The notes beneath the pieces are model-generated. The model was not told the DNA's origin. It saw nothing but the letters and a program-made list of their open reading frames with translations, and made no database searches. From CAZBSE01 sp964561115 (GTDB lineage: Bacteria > Actinomycetota > Humimicrobiia > Humimicrobiales > Humimicrobiaceae), in the NCBI GenBank assembly GCA_964561115.1, contig CAZLOE010000012.1, positions 1 to 30,781 of the forward strand: 30,781 nt of DNA. The letters run 5' to 3'. Below are positions 1 through 7,763 of this stretch, in pieces (position 1 is the stretch's first letter; the number at the start of each line of letters is the position of its first letter). The position numbers were made by a program, and so were the translations under genes.

Positions 1-65
1 AACCTGTCAAGATCCCCACTGAAGATTACCATTGCAAGTTTTTTCTTTTTTTTAACACCACCCAT
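1..65 (-). CDS. DsrE/DsrF-like protein, N-terminal fragment cut by window edge
   Basis: Reading the minus strand from ATG at 65-63 gives MGGVKKKKKLAMVIFSGDLD, which runs off the window edge. The pattern K-K-L-A-x-V-x-F-S-G-D-L-D is typical of the start of DsrE/DsrF/DrsH-like (peroxiredoxin-like) small proteins, which often act in sulfur relay or remain uncharacterised. A good ribosome binding site, GGAAGG, lies 9 bases upstream of the ATG on that strand, supporting this start. Only about 21 residues are visible, so the family call rests on the N-terminal motif alone. Confidence 0.55.
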   Translation of the reverse strand, partial: MGGVKKKKKLAMVIFSGDLDR

Positions 66-238
66 TATATAAATCCTTCCAGGCTATTTTTTATACTTAA
101 ATACATCTGCTGCAGTCTTGTTTTAAAACTGCATTGACTTTCTTAAGACTTAATGTATTAGGTCATATGCTTATATGGTTTAAGGTTCAGTAATTGATTA
201 AAGTACTATATATATTTTAATATTGCAATATTTATAGT

Positions 239-889
239 TTAAATCAAGGCTTCGATAATGAAACGTATTCCAAGGTAAAATAAGAATATACTGCAGGCAG
301 CAAGGATTCCGTTATATATTTTCTGGTTAAAGAACTTGCGGCCGGTATTTATTAAAAATCCGATAAATAAATACCAGATAAAATCTGCACTGATATGGCC
401 TAAATAAAAAGAGGAAATACCCGGGATATTAAATTCTACACTTTTTATAATAAAAGCAGCCCCTATTGTTATCCACCAGATATACCAGTAAGGATTCATA
501 AGACTTATCAGGACTCCTTTAAGTATTACTATTACAGTTGATTTCCCGGTAATGGTCCTCTTTTTCACTATTGATTTGAAATCAATGATATATTTCTTCC
601 TAAAAATTGAGATTATAATATCAACCCCTAAATATAATAGAAACACACCTCCCAGTATTGCGATTATTTTTACGATGAGAGGATTTTCAAGACACTTTAG
701 TACCCCCAGGAAAAAACTTATCACCACGAGCAGCTCCAGTAAAGAATGACCTACAACAATGAAAAAAGAGGTCCAGAAACCTTTTTCAGCAACACTGCTT
801 ATAACAAGCGTAAGCATCGGCCCTGGTACAAGTGCTCCTGAAAAGGCTACCAGCAAGGAGCCTATAAAGATTTGATATATACTGTCCAT
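239..889 (-). CDS. LysE/RhtB-family exporter
   Basis: A 216-residue, strongly hydrophobic protein with about six membrane segments. The N-terminal stretch has the LysE-family pattern near residues 18-29 (SGALVPGPMLTL, the conserved G-x-x-PGP-x segment), and length matches the family (about 200-220). LysE/RhtB proteins export amino acids or related small metabolites using the proton gradient; the substrate cannot be read from the sequence. It lies 30 bases downstream of the FAH-family gene on the same strand, so the two are probably co-transcribed. No strong ribosome binding site is visible before the ATG, which leaves the start slightly uncertain. Confidence 0.8.
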   Translation of the reverse strand: MDSIYQIFIGSLLVAFSGALVPGPMLTLVISSVAEKGFWTSFFIVVGHSLLELLVVISFFLGVLKCLENPLIVKIIAILGGVFLLYLGVDIIISIFRKKYIIDFKSIVKKRTITGKSTVIVILKGVLISLMNPYWYIWWITIGAAFIIKSVEFNIPGISSFYLGHISADFIWYLFIGFLINTGRKFFNQKIYNGILAACSIFLFYLGIRFIIEALI

Positions 890-919
890 TTTTAAAGAAA
901 TAAAACAGGATTTTTATCT

Positions 920-1594
920 TTACTCTGAAATAACCTTATTTTCAAGCTTTCCAATATTTTCAACCTCACAGGTCACCAGGTCACCTGGCTTAAGCATTTT
1001 TTTCTCTTTCATAAAAACCCCTACTCCTGCCGGTGTCCCGGTTGATATAAGGTCTCCGGCTTCCAGTGTGACCGATCTGGAGATATAGGATATGAGCTTA
1101 TAGACTCCGAATATCATCTCTGATGTATTTCCATTCTGCCTGAGTTCGCCGTTCACGAAAGATTTAAGGTTCAGATTTTGCGGATCTGGTATTTTATTTT
1201 TGCTTACAATTACCGGACCTATGGGTCCGAAAGTGTCAAAACTTTTAGCACGGTACCACTGATTTTCATTTTTCTGAATGTCTCGGGCGGTAATATCGTT
1301 CATTATAGTATAGCCGTATATATAGTCAGATACTTTTTTTGAGGGAACATCTTTTGCCTTTTTACCTATAACCACTGCAAGTTCGACTTCGTAGTCAAGT
1401 TCTTCTACTTCCCGGGGGTAAATTATATGACCAGCATTTTTTATAATACAATTGTTTGCCTTGGAAAAAAGCACTGGTTTTGTGGGAAACCGCCCGTCCT
1501 GTTCTTTTATATGTGATCTGTAATTCATTCCCACGCATATTATTTTGCCTGGAATGTAAGTTCTAATATCGGGTTTGAAAACCATTTTCTTCAT
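920..1594 (-). CDS. Fumarylacetoacetate hydrolase (FAH)-family protein
   Basis: A 224-residue single-domain FAH-family enzyme. Visible family signatures are the metal-binding acidic cluster (DYEVELAVVIG, about residues 68-78), the MNDITARD motif (about 98-105) and the STGTPAGVG loop near residue 188. Family members are metal-dependent hydrolases, decarboxylases or isomerases acting on 2-oxo acids such as acylpyruvates or 2,4-diketo-3-deoxy sugar acids. It is divergent from an IclR regulator that heads a keto-deoxy-uronate cluster, so a sugar-acid substrate is plausible but inferred. The start has no clear ribosome binding site, and an in-frame ATG lies three codons in, so either may be used. 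A LysE-type exporter follows. Confidence 0.85.
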   Translation of the reverse strand: MKKMVFKPDIRTYIPGKIICVGMNYRSHIKEQDGRFPTKPVLFSKANNCIIKNAGHIIYPREVEELDYEVELAVVIGKKAKDVPSKKVSDYIYGYTIMNDITARDIQKNENQWYRAKSFDTFGPIGPVIVSKNKIPDPQNLNLKSFVNGELRQNGNTSEMIFGVYKLISYISRSVTLEAGDLISTGTPAGVGVFMKEKKMLKPGDLVTCEVENIGKLENKVISE

Positions 1595-1612
1595 TTGTAA
1601 TTATTTAAATTT

Positions 1613-1635
1613 TAATTAGTATTCTATTCTAATTA
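1613..1635. promoter_or_regulatory. Inverted repeat in the FAH-gene leader
   Basis: TAATTAG (1613-1619) and CTAATTA (1629-1635) form a perfect 7-base inverted repeat around a 9-base centre. It lies between the FAH-gene start and its candidate promoter, so it could be an operator or a leader hairpin. The region is very AT-rich, so chance is possible. Confidence 0.35.
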
Positions 1636-1682
1636 TTATCTGCTTTTTTAGGAAGACTTTTGTAAAAATTATTTGGAATTAG

Positions 1683-1691
1683 ATTATATCA
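1683..1691 (-). promoter_or_regulatory. Candidate extended -10 promoter for the FAH gene
   Basis: On the minus strand this reads TGATATAAT, a perfect -10 hexamer with the extended TGn element. It would place the transcript start about 80 bases upstream of the FAH-family gene. No good -35 is seen at the normal spacing, as expected for an extended -10 promoter. Confidence 0.55.
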
Positions 1692-1707
1692 TTTTTAAAT
1701 CAGGCTC

Positions 1708-1736
1708 TTGACAAAAACAATTTGTTTTGATATTTT
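1708..1736 (+). promoter_or_regulatory. Promoter of the IclR gene with a 15-base palindrome in the spacer
   Basis: TTGACA (1708-1713), a 17-base spacer and TATTTT (1731-1736) preceded by TGA make a near-consensus promoter. The spacer holds a perfect palindrome at 1714-1728: AAAACAA, one central T, TTGTTTT. IclR proteins bind palindromes of about this length and often repress themselves and a divergent gene, so it is a strong candidate operator. A transcript from this promoter starts near 1743, which excludes the upstream ATG at 1727 as the IclR start. Confidence 0.65.
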
Positions 1737-1783
1737 TAGTTTCACTTAATAATATTCAGTTTCATTATTTAAAACTTTTTTAT

Positions 1784-2554
1784 ATGGTAGAGACACTAAT
1801 AAGGTTTTTTAAAATAATCGATTTATTGGAAAATAGTAGTGAACTAAGACTTAAAGACATTGCTGAAAAATTAAATATAGATAAGAGCACAATCCATAGA
1901 TTTTTAAAGACATTATTAAAGTATAATTTTGTTAGGATGAATCCAAGCAATAAAAAATACAGTTTAGGATTAAAATTCTTAAATATTGCCACGAAAATAA
2001 TTGATTCTATAGATATAAGAAATATTGCACACCCCTATTTAATCGATCTTGAGGAATATTCAAATGAGACTATACATCTAACGACATTTGATGGGAAGAG
2101 AGTTGTTTATATAGATAAAATAGAAAGCATAAAACCTATCAGGATGTATTCAAGAATTGGAAACATAGCTCCTATTAATTGTACTGCCGCAGGTAAAGCA
2201 ATTTTAGCTTTTCAAAAAGAAAGTGTTATAAATAACATCATCCAGGATCTGGACTTTATTCCTGTGACAAAGAATACGATTACTGATAAGAAGAAGTTTA
2301 TGGAAAACCTGGAAGATGTAAGAAATAAGGGATTTGCAATCGATAATTCAGAGCATGAAGAAAATATTTGTTGTATCGCTGCACCGATCAGGGATTACAG
2401 CAGAGAAGTGAAGTATGCTGTAAGTATATCTGCAATAAAGACAAGAATGAATTTATCAGAGTTAATTACATTTAAAGATATTCTAATAGATAAAGCAAAT
2501 ATGATTTCAAAGGAATTGGGTTTTATCGAGCATAATTATATGAAATCAATTTGA
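1784..2554 (+). CDS. IclR-family transcriptional regulator (KdgR-like by context)
   Basis: From the ATG at 1784 the protein has 256 residues, the usual IclR length. The N-terminal winged helix-turn-helix (LRLKDIAEKLNIDKSTIHRF) is followed by a wing and linker, then the IclR effector domain with ...NCTAAGKAILAF and a C-terminal ...GFAIDNSEHEENICCIAAPI segment. A longer reading starts at 1727, but that codon lies upstream of the predicted transcript start, so 1784 is preferred although its ribosome binding site is weak. The gene precedes a TRAP transporter and the KDG pathway; enterobacterial KdgR, an IclR-family repressor of this pathway, is the natural comparison. That ligand assignment is inferred. 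Confidence 0.88.
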   Translation: MVETLIRFFKIIDLLENSSELRLKDIAEKLNIDKSTIHRFLKTLLKYNFVRMNPSNKKYSLGLKFLNIATKIIDSIDIRNIAHPYLIDLEEYSNETIHLTTFDGKRVVYIDKIESIKPIRMYSRIGNIAPINCTAAGKAILAFQKESVINNIIQDLDFIPVTKNTITDKKKFMENLEDVRNKGFAIDNSEHEENICCIAAPIRDYSREVKYAVSISAIKTRMNLSELITFKDILIDKANMISKELGFIEHNYMKSI

Positions 2555-2635
2555 TTTTAAAAATAAGTACAAAATTACTTCAAAGTGAGGTGATGAGTAT
2601 TAATTATGTATAGATTTATTTATGATGACTACTAA

Positions 2636-2641
2636 TATAAT
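2636..2641 (+). promoter_or_regulatory. Possible -10 box for the TRAP/kdu cluster
   Basis: A perfect TATAAT lies about 135 bases upstream of dctP. No convincing -35 or TGn extension accompanies it. The leader that follows includes a GGGGAGG run at 2709-2715 directly before GTG codons that are in frame with dctP. Confidence 0.3.
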
Positions 2642-2775
2642 CTTCTATTAGAGAGTAGCGCAGAAAGATCTCAAGAGTAATTTAACAGAGATAGCATGAA
2701 GAGAAAACAGGGGAGGTGGTGGTACAGAGAAGCAATAATGTATGTTTTATAATTGATAGTTTTCAGAGAAAGGGA

Positions 2776-3888
2776 ATGAAAATGAAAAAAACGTTATTAT
2801 GGATAGTAATGTTGATATTAAGTATGTCAATAGTTGCTACTTTTTCACTTGCAGGCTGTGAAAAAGCAGGAGCAGCAGTGGAAGAAGCAGCAGAAGAAGA
2901 GGAAGAAGCAGTAGAAGAAGTAACCGAGGAAGTAGAAGAGGCAGTAGAAGTAGAAAAAGTCGCAGCTGGAACATACAAAATGAAGATCGGTCATTCACAT
3001 TCAACTAGTGCACCAAGACATATGTCTTTGCTGGTGTTTGAACAATTAGTTGAGAAAAATTCAGAGGGTGCCATAGAGGTAGAGATTTATCCGGCTGGTC
3101 AGCTCGGAACAGAAGCTGAGATGACAGAATCAGTTAAAGTAGGAACACTGGAAGCAACTAGAGGTGGAAGCTTTGACATAGTTGCAACTGAATTATCAGT
3201 ATATATGATGCCTTTCTTATTCAAAGATCCAGCAGATTTCGTAGCAATTGCAAGAGGAGAAATTGGTGATGAGATTGCAGCAAATGGTCTGGAAGAAGGC
3301 GTTGCTATTCTTGCAACAGGAGACGCTGGTGGAATGAGACAATGGACAAATAATGTAAATCCTATTGAGACTCCGGATGATATTGCAGGACTTAAGATGA
3401 GGACTCCTCCAATAGAAAGCATTATAAAGATCATGGAAGCTTTAGGAGCAAATCCTGTTTCAATTCCTTATGCTGAATTATACATGGCACTAAAAACAGG
3501 CGTTGCTGATGGTCAGGAGAATCCACTTGTCAATATTGGTGATAAGAAGTTCTATGAAGTACAGAAATATATGACAATGGCAAATTACCAGATACATCCT
3601 GATCCTTTCTTCGTTAATAACGATTGGTATGAGTCATTAGAGCCATATCTTCAGGATATCGTTGTTGATGCAGCTAAAGATATGATGAAATATAGTGATA
3701 CGCTGATGATCGAAGCTGGAGATGCATATCTGCCTACCATAGAAGAAAACATGGAAGAAATCACTTATTTGACAGACAATCAGAGGCAGGTATTCATTGA
3801 CATGTGTGAACCTGTATATGATTACTTTGTTGATGAAGGATGGTTTACCGCTGAACTTCTGCAAAAAATACAGGCTGAATTACAATAA
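2776..3888 (+). CDS. dctP: TRAP transporter substrate-binding lipoprotein (DctP family)
   Basis: The extracytoplasmic solute receptor of a TRAP transporter. The start at 2776 is chosen because GAGAAAGGGA lies just upstream and it gives a clean signal peptide: KMKK, a hydrophobic core, and lipobox LAGC with the lipidated Cys at residue 28. An in-frame extension back to GTG at 2716 would bury this signal. A Glu/Val/Ala-rich linker (about 33-59) tethers the DctP domain. The diagnostic segment GLKMRTPP (the Arg that binds the substrate carboxylate) followed by ALGANPVSIPYAELYMAL and GVADGQENP is present. TRAP receptors bind organic acids; next to kduI-kduD-kdgK the likely ligand is a uronate or a derivative, which is inferred. 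Confidence 0.92.
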   Translation: MKMKKTLLWIVMLILSMSIVATFSLAGCEKAGAAVEEAAEEEEEAVEEVTEEVEEAVEVEKVAAGTYKMKIGHSHSTSAPRHMSLLVFEQLVEKNSEGAIEVEIYPAGQLGTEAEMTESVKVGTLEATRGGSFDIVATELSVYMMPFLFKDPADFVAIARGEIGDEIAANGLEEGVAILATGDAGGMRQWTNNVNPIETPDDIAGLKMRTPPIESIIKIMEALGANPVSIPYAELYMALKTGVADGQENPLVNIGDKKFYEVQKYMTMANYQIHPDPFFVNNDWYESLEPYLQDIVVDAAKDMMKYSDTLMIEAGDAYLPTIEENMEEITYLTDNQRQVFIDMCEPVYDYFVDEGWFTAELLQKIQAELQ

Positions 3889-3924
3889 TTAAATATAGAA
3901 TAAAGTAACATATAAGGAAGTAAA

Positions 3925-3969
3925 ATATAAGAAAGAGAAAGTGCATAAAAAACTTTCTCTTTCTTATAT
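3925..3969 (+). terminator. Long perfect hairpin between dctP and dctQ
   Basis: An 18-base perfect inverted repeat, 3925-3942 paired with 3952-3969, with a 9-base loop. The arms are AAGAAAGAGAAAGT-like and their complement. No T-run follows, so it is not a classical intrinsic terminator. It more likely acts as a partial terminator or 3'-end stabiliser that lets the binding protein be made in excess over the membrane subunits, as in many solute-binding-protein operons. Confidence 0.65.
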
Positions 3970-3999
3970 AGATAAAATAGTATTTTAGGAGAAAAAATA

Positions 4000-4506
4000 G
4001 TGAAAATACTAAAAAAAATATTAAATGGGTTGTTTACTTTTCTGGATAAAGGTTTATTTTACTGGGACACCAGTCTCATGAGTGCAGTAGTAATCCTGGT
4101 CATAATGACAGTATTTTTGAGATATATTTTTAATGTCGCTTTTAACTGGACTGAAGAATTAATTATTTTTTTATTTATCGCAACAACTTACTTCGGTATT
4201 ATTATTGGTGTTAAAGAGGATGAGCATATTAAGATATCACTTTTAAAGGATAAATTACCTGCAAAAATCAAGATAGTCTTCGATATAGTAATATGCTGTA
4301 TAGATATAATCGTAGTATTAGGTTCAGCGTATTATAGTATAAACTGGATTCAAAAAGTAGGTAAACCGCTTACATCGGGTCTCAAAATACCATATGCTTC
4401 TATCTATATGATATTACCAATAGCATTTGTGCTGGTTGCGATATATGAGGGTAGAGAAATAGTATTTAGGATCAATGATTTTAGAAAGAAGATTAAGGAA
4501 TCTTAA
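4000..4506 (+). CDS. dctQ: TRAP transporter small permease subunit (DctQ family)
   Basis: A 168-residue protein with four membrane segments (about residues 22-44, 50-68, 91-112 and 128-148), the expected DctQ topology. The family pattern FNVAFNWTEELIIFLFI and a following GIIIGVKEDEHI segment are visible. It starts with GTG at 4000, preceded by AGGAGAAA at 3987-3994. With DctM it forms the membrane complex that uses a sodium gradient to take substrate from the receptor. It is separated from dctP by a strong hairpin and followed by dctM after 33 bases. Confidence 0.9.
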   Translation: MKILKKILNGLFTFLDKGLFYWDTSLMSAVVILVIMTVFLRYIFNVAFNWTEELIIFLFIATTYFGIIIGVKEDEHIKISLLKDKLPAKIKIVFDIVICCIDIIVVLGSAYYSINWIQKVGKPLTSGLKIPYASIYMILPIAFVLVAIYEGREIVFRINDFRKKIKES

Positions 4507-4539
4507 CTATATAATAATATTTAAGAGGAGAATATCTCA

Positions 4540-5820
4540 ATGTCGGTAGCAGTATTAATAGGAACATTTTTTTTACTTATTGTTATTGGAGTACCAATTG
4601 CTTTTGCTGTAGGAGGGGCAAGCTTATTATATCTTGTAATTTGTAATCCAAGTTTTACTGCAATGGTCCCCATACGTATTTGGGCAGGTACAAATAGTTT
4701 TGTAATGATTGCTCTGCCTTTATTCATATTAATGGGAGAACTGATGAACAGGGGCGGGGTTACAAAAAGAATTATAGATTTCTGTATGTATCTGGTGAGG
4801 CCTATTAAAGGAGGACTTGGGGAAGTCAATATAATTGCCAGTATGATTTTCGGCGGTATCTCAGGTTCATCGGTTGCGGATACATCAGCCATCGGTTCGG
4901 TACTCATACCGCAGATGGTTGAAAAAGGTTATCCCAAGGAAGTAGCTGTCGGTATTACAGTAGCTTCATCTACAATGGGGATGATCATACCGCCCAGTAT
5001 ACCCATGCTTTTATATGCCATGATATCAGGTGAATCAGTAGGTGCCTTGTTTTTGGCAGGAGCAATACCAGGGCTTTTGATTGGAGTTACTCAGTTGGTA
5101 TTGGTTTACATTATTTCAAAAAAGAGGCATTACCATCCAGAAATTGTCAAGTTTGATAAAAGGCATTTTAGCCGCACCATGAGAGACGGATCACTTGCAG
5201 TAGCGATGCCCATTCTTGTTGTGTTGTGTATATCGCTTGGTATCGCTACACCGACTGAAGTCGCGGGGATCGCTGCTTTATATGCTCTATTATTAGGATT
5301 TCTTGTATACAGGGAATTAAAACTAAAAAATATTTTGGGTGCTGTTAAAAGGGCTTTTCTGTCATCAAGCAGTATTATGATAATTATTGGATTTTGTATG
5401 ATTTTTTCATGGATTTTAGCAATCGAACAGGTGCCTGATTCAATAGCTAATTTCTTCTTAGGTTTAAACGTACATAGATTTTGGATTTTATTAATGTTGG
5501 ATATTATTATCCTTATTTTAGGAACATTTATTGATGTCACACCAGCACTATTACTCGTGGTACCAATATTACTGCCGGTAATGCAAGGCCTTGGGGTAAG
5601 TGCGCTGCAGTTTGGAGCAATAATGATAGTAGGTATCGCAATAGGTCTTGTTACACCGCCGGTCGGCATGTGTTTAAATGCCTGTGCTAAAATCGCTAAA
5701 ATGGAAATCACACAAATATTTAGAGGTGCAGCACCTTATATAGTCTGTAATTTTATAATTTTACTGCTGGTTACGTTCATTCCAGCTCTTTCAACATGGT
5801 TGCCGGGTTTATTTTTTTAA
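4540..5820 (+). CDS. dctM: TRAP transporter large permease subunit (DctM family)
   Basis: A 426-residue polytopic membrane protein of the usual DctM length, with about 12 hydrophobic segments. Family motifs seen include FGGISGSSVADTSAIGSVLIPQM (near residue 104), SSTMGMIIPPSIPMLLY (near 146) and a second half with the repeated scissor-helix pattern ending in GLVTPPVGMCLNACAKIA. DctM carries the transport channel and sodium sites. AGAGGAGA upstream of the ATG at 4540 supports the start. The subunit completes a dctPQM transporter feeding the downstream catabolic genes. Confidence 0.93.
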   Translation: MSVAVLIGTFFLLIVIGVPIAFAVGGASLLYLVICNPSFTAMVPIRIWAGTNSFVMIALPLFILMGELMNRGGVTKRIIDFCMYLVRPIKGGLGEVNIIASMIFGGISGSSVADTSAIGSVLIPQMVEKGYPKEVAVGITVASSTMGMIIPPSIPMLLYAMISGESVGALFLAGAIPGLLIGVTQLVLVYIISKKRHYHPEIVKFDKRHFSRTMRDGSLAVAMPILVVLCISLGIATPTEVAGIAALYALLLGFLVYRELKLKNILGAVKRAFLSSSSIMIIIGFCMIFSWILAIEQVPDSIANFFLGLNVHRFWILLMLDIIILILGTFIDVTPALLLVVPILLPVMQGLGVSALQFGAIMIVGIAIGLVTPPVGMCLNACAKIAKMEITQIFRGAAPYIVCNFIILLLVTFIPALSTWLPGLFF

Positions 5821-5845
5821 ATAAGTTAAATTAAGTTATATATAC

Positions 5846-5955
5846 GGAGGGCAGTTTACATTAGTTATCCTGAAAAGATACCAGGAACAAGAAATCTAAA
5901 TTTTAACCAGCGTAATGATTTTATTATATATTATTTTATAAAAATATTTAGTTAA
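5846..5955 (+). other. Strong ribosome binding site with no normal start codon
   Basis: GGAGGG at 5846-5851 is followed 8 bases later by ATT (5860), opening a 31-codon frame (ISYPEKIPGTRNL...) that ends with TAA at 5955. It could be a decayed small gene whose ATG mutated, an ATT-initiated leader peptide, or chance. It fills most of the 158-base gap between dctM and kduI. Confidence 0.2.
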
Positions 5956-5978
5956 GTAAGGATTAGGAGAGGACGAAA

Positions 5979-6821
5979 ATGGAAATTAGAGAACCATCAA
6001 ATTCAAAAGACGCAAAACATTACACCACAGATAGGCTGAGAGAAGAATTTCTGATAGAGGATCTATTCGTAAACGGAGAGATCAAAAGAGTTTATAGCCA
6101 TATTGATAGGATAGTCACAATGGGTGTTGAGCCGGTAGGGAAAGCGATTGAATTAGGACAGGATCTGGACATTATGCATAACCTTGGGACAGACTTCTTT
6201 TTAGAGAGAAGAGAATTGGGAGTCATCAATATGGGAGATAAAGGTACTATCACTGTTGACGGTAAGAGGTATGACATGAGTGCCAGAGATGGTCTTTATG
6301 TAGGAAGGGGAGCAAAAGAGGTGTTGTTTGAAAGTGAGGATCCAAACAAACCGGCGAAATTTTATTCATTAAGTGCTCCAGCGCATAAAAATTGTGAAAC
6401 TGTTCATATAGATATTAATAAAGCCAAAAAAATTGATATGGGAAGTGATGAAAACTGCAATAAAAGGGTTATAAATCAATATCTCCAGCCGGATGTACTG
6501 GAAAGCTGCCAGCTATGTATGGGATTGACACAAATGGCACCGGGAAATGTATGGAACACCATGCCCTGTCATACTCACGAGAGGAGAATGGAAGTATATG
6601 CATACTTTGATGTACCGGAAGATGCTGTGGTATTCCATTATATGGGAGAACCCAGTGAGACAAGGCATATTGTTGTAAGAAATGAACAAGCAGTGATATC
6701 TCCAAGCTGGTCTATCCATTCAGGATGTGGGACATGCGCATATTCTTTCATCTGGGGAATGGTAGGCGAGAACCAGACATTTACAGATATGGATCATGTT
6801 GATCTAAAAAATATGAGATAA
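5979..6821 (+). CDS. kduI: 5-dehydro-4-deoxy-D-glucuronate isomerase
   Basis: KduI interconverts 5-keto-4-deoxyuronate, the product released from unsaturated uronates (pectin, alginate-like or glycosaminoglycan fragments), and 2,5-diketo-3-deoxygluconate. The protein has 280 residues, normal for the family. The cupin metal site is intact: PCHTHERRMEVYAYF supplies His198, His200 and Glu205, and His247 follows in WSIHSGCG. The C-terminal family signature GENQTFTDMDHV is present. GGAGAGGACG upstream supports the ATG at 5979. It is the first catabolic gene after the transporter and kduD follows after 29 bases. Confidence 0.96.
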   Translation: MEIREPSNSKDAKHYTTDRLREEFLIEDLFVNGEIKRVYSHIDRIVTMGVEPVGKAIELGQDLDIMHNLGTDFFLERRELGVINMGDKGTITVDGKRYDMSARDGLYVGRGAKEVLFESEDPNKPAKFYSLSAPAHKNCETVHIDINKAKKIDMGSDENCNKRVINQYLQPDVLESCQLCMGLTQMAPGNVWNTMPCHTHERRMEVYAYFDVPEDAVVFHYMGEPSETRHIVVRNEQAVISPSWSIHSGCGTCAYSFIWGMVGENQTFTDMDHVDLKNMR

Positions 6822-6850
6822 TTTTTTAAAAATGAAAGGGATGTAGACAT

Positions 6851-7612
6851 ATGATGTTAGACAAATTTAATTTAAAGGGAAAGGTGGCAATAGTAACCGG
6901 CAGCAGCACAGGGCTTGGCCAGGGAATGATAATAGGTCTTGCAGAAGCGGGAGCTGATATAACAGGGGTAGATTATGTAGATGCAAAGGAGACCAAAGAA
7001 AGAGTGGAGAAAATAGGAAGAAAATTTTTAGAAATAAAAGCAAATCTATTAACTACGGACCCTATTGAAGACATAATAAATCAAACAGTAAAGGAATATG
7101 GGAAAGTAGACATTTTAATCAATAATGCCGGTATTATCAGGAGAGAAGATGCAATAGATTTTACTGAAAAAGACTGGGATGACGTCATGAGTATCAATGC
7201 AAAAACATTGTTCTTCTTTTCACAAGCTGTTGCCAGGCAGTTCATAAAACAGAAAACAGGCGGCAAAATAATCAATGTTGCTTCAATGCTTTCATTCCAG
7301 GGCGGGATAAGAGTGCCTTCATATACAGCAAGTAAGAGTGCAGTTATGGGATTGACCAGAGCATTAGCCAATGAATGGGTAAAATATAATATAAATATTA
7401 ATGCAATTGCACCCGGATATATGGCTACAAATAATACTAAAGCATTGCGGGAAGATAAAGTTAGAAGCAAAGCCATACTGAACAGGATCCCGGCCGGAAG
7501 ATGGGGATTACCAGAAGATGTTGCAGGAGCTGCAGTATTTTTAGCATCTGAAGCATCAAATTATATTAATGGATATACAATTGCTGTAGATGGCGGCTGG
7601 TTGGCTAGATAA
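6851..7612 (+). CDS. kduD: 2-dehydro-3-deoxy-D-gluconate 5-dehydrogenase (SDR)
   Basis: A 253-residue classical short-chain dehydrogenase. It shows the cofactor glycine motif TGSSTGLGQG (residues 16-25), NNAG (91-94), and the catalytic Ser145, Tyr158 and Lys162 (YTASK). The C-terminal half (NEWVKYNININAIAPGYMAT) is typical of KduD and 2-deoxygluconate 3-dehydrogenases. KduD reduces 2,5-diketo-3-deoxygluconate to 2-keto-3-deoxygluconate (KDG) with NAD(P)H. Position directly after kduI fixes the assignment. Two ATG codons (6851 and 6854) are possible starts; AAAGGGA lies upstream. Confidence 0.92.
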   Translation: MMLDKFNLKGKVAIVTGSSTGLGQGMIIGLAEAGADITGVDYVDAKETKERVEKIGRKFLEIKANLLTTDPIEDIINQTVKEYGKVDILINNAGIIRREDAIDFTEKDWDDVMSINAKTLFFFSQAVARQFIKQKTGGKIINVASMLSFQGGIRVPSYTASKSAVMGLTRALANEWVKYNININAIAPGYMATNNTKALREDKVRSKAILNRIPAGRWGLPEDVAGAAVFLASEASNYINGYTIAVDGGWLAR

Positions 7613-7763
7613 AATTTTAAAACCATAAGAATAAAGCGTAGTATAAAAGGTAAATTTTACAGGATTAATATAGAAATTAAAGATACAGGAAGTGGTTTAC
7701 AAAAAAAGATATTGATGGTAGAAAGCCTAAATATTTGAAAAATAATTTTTATGGAGGATTATA

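Noticed and set aside
219..234. Palindrome AATATTGCAATATT downstream of the lysE-type gene
   Set aside because: Short, AT-only except for the centre and with no T-run; expected by chance in this composition.
1727..1783. Extra 19 codons at the front of the IclR gene (ATG at 1727)
   Set aside because: The codon lies inside the predicted promoter spacer and upstream of the transcript start; starting at 1784 gives the normal family length.
2716..2775. GTG start of dctP at 2716 behind GGGGAGG
   Set aside because: The spacing to GTG is too short and the added 20 residues would block a clean lipoprotein signal peptide; 2776 has its own ribosome binding site.
5130..5711. Long minus-strand reading frame opposite dctM (and similar antisense frames opposite other genes)
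   Set aside because: It lies wholly inside a clearly identified gene, has no family features and no ribosome binding site, so it is a shadow of the coding strand.
7688..7763. Short open frame (about 25 codons) just before the aldolase gene
   Set aside because: It has no start codon or ribosome binding site and its sequence is not recognisable; it is likely chance.
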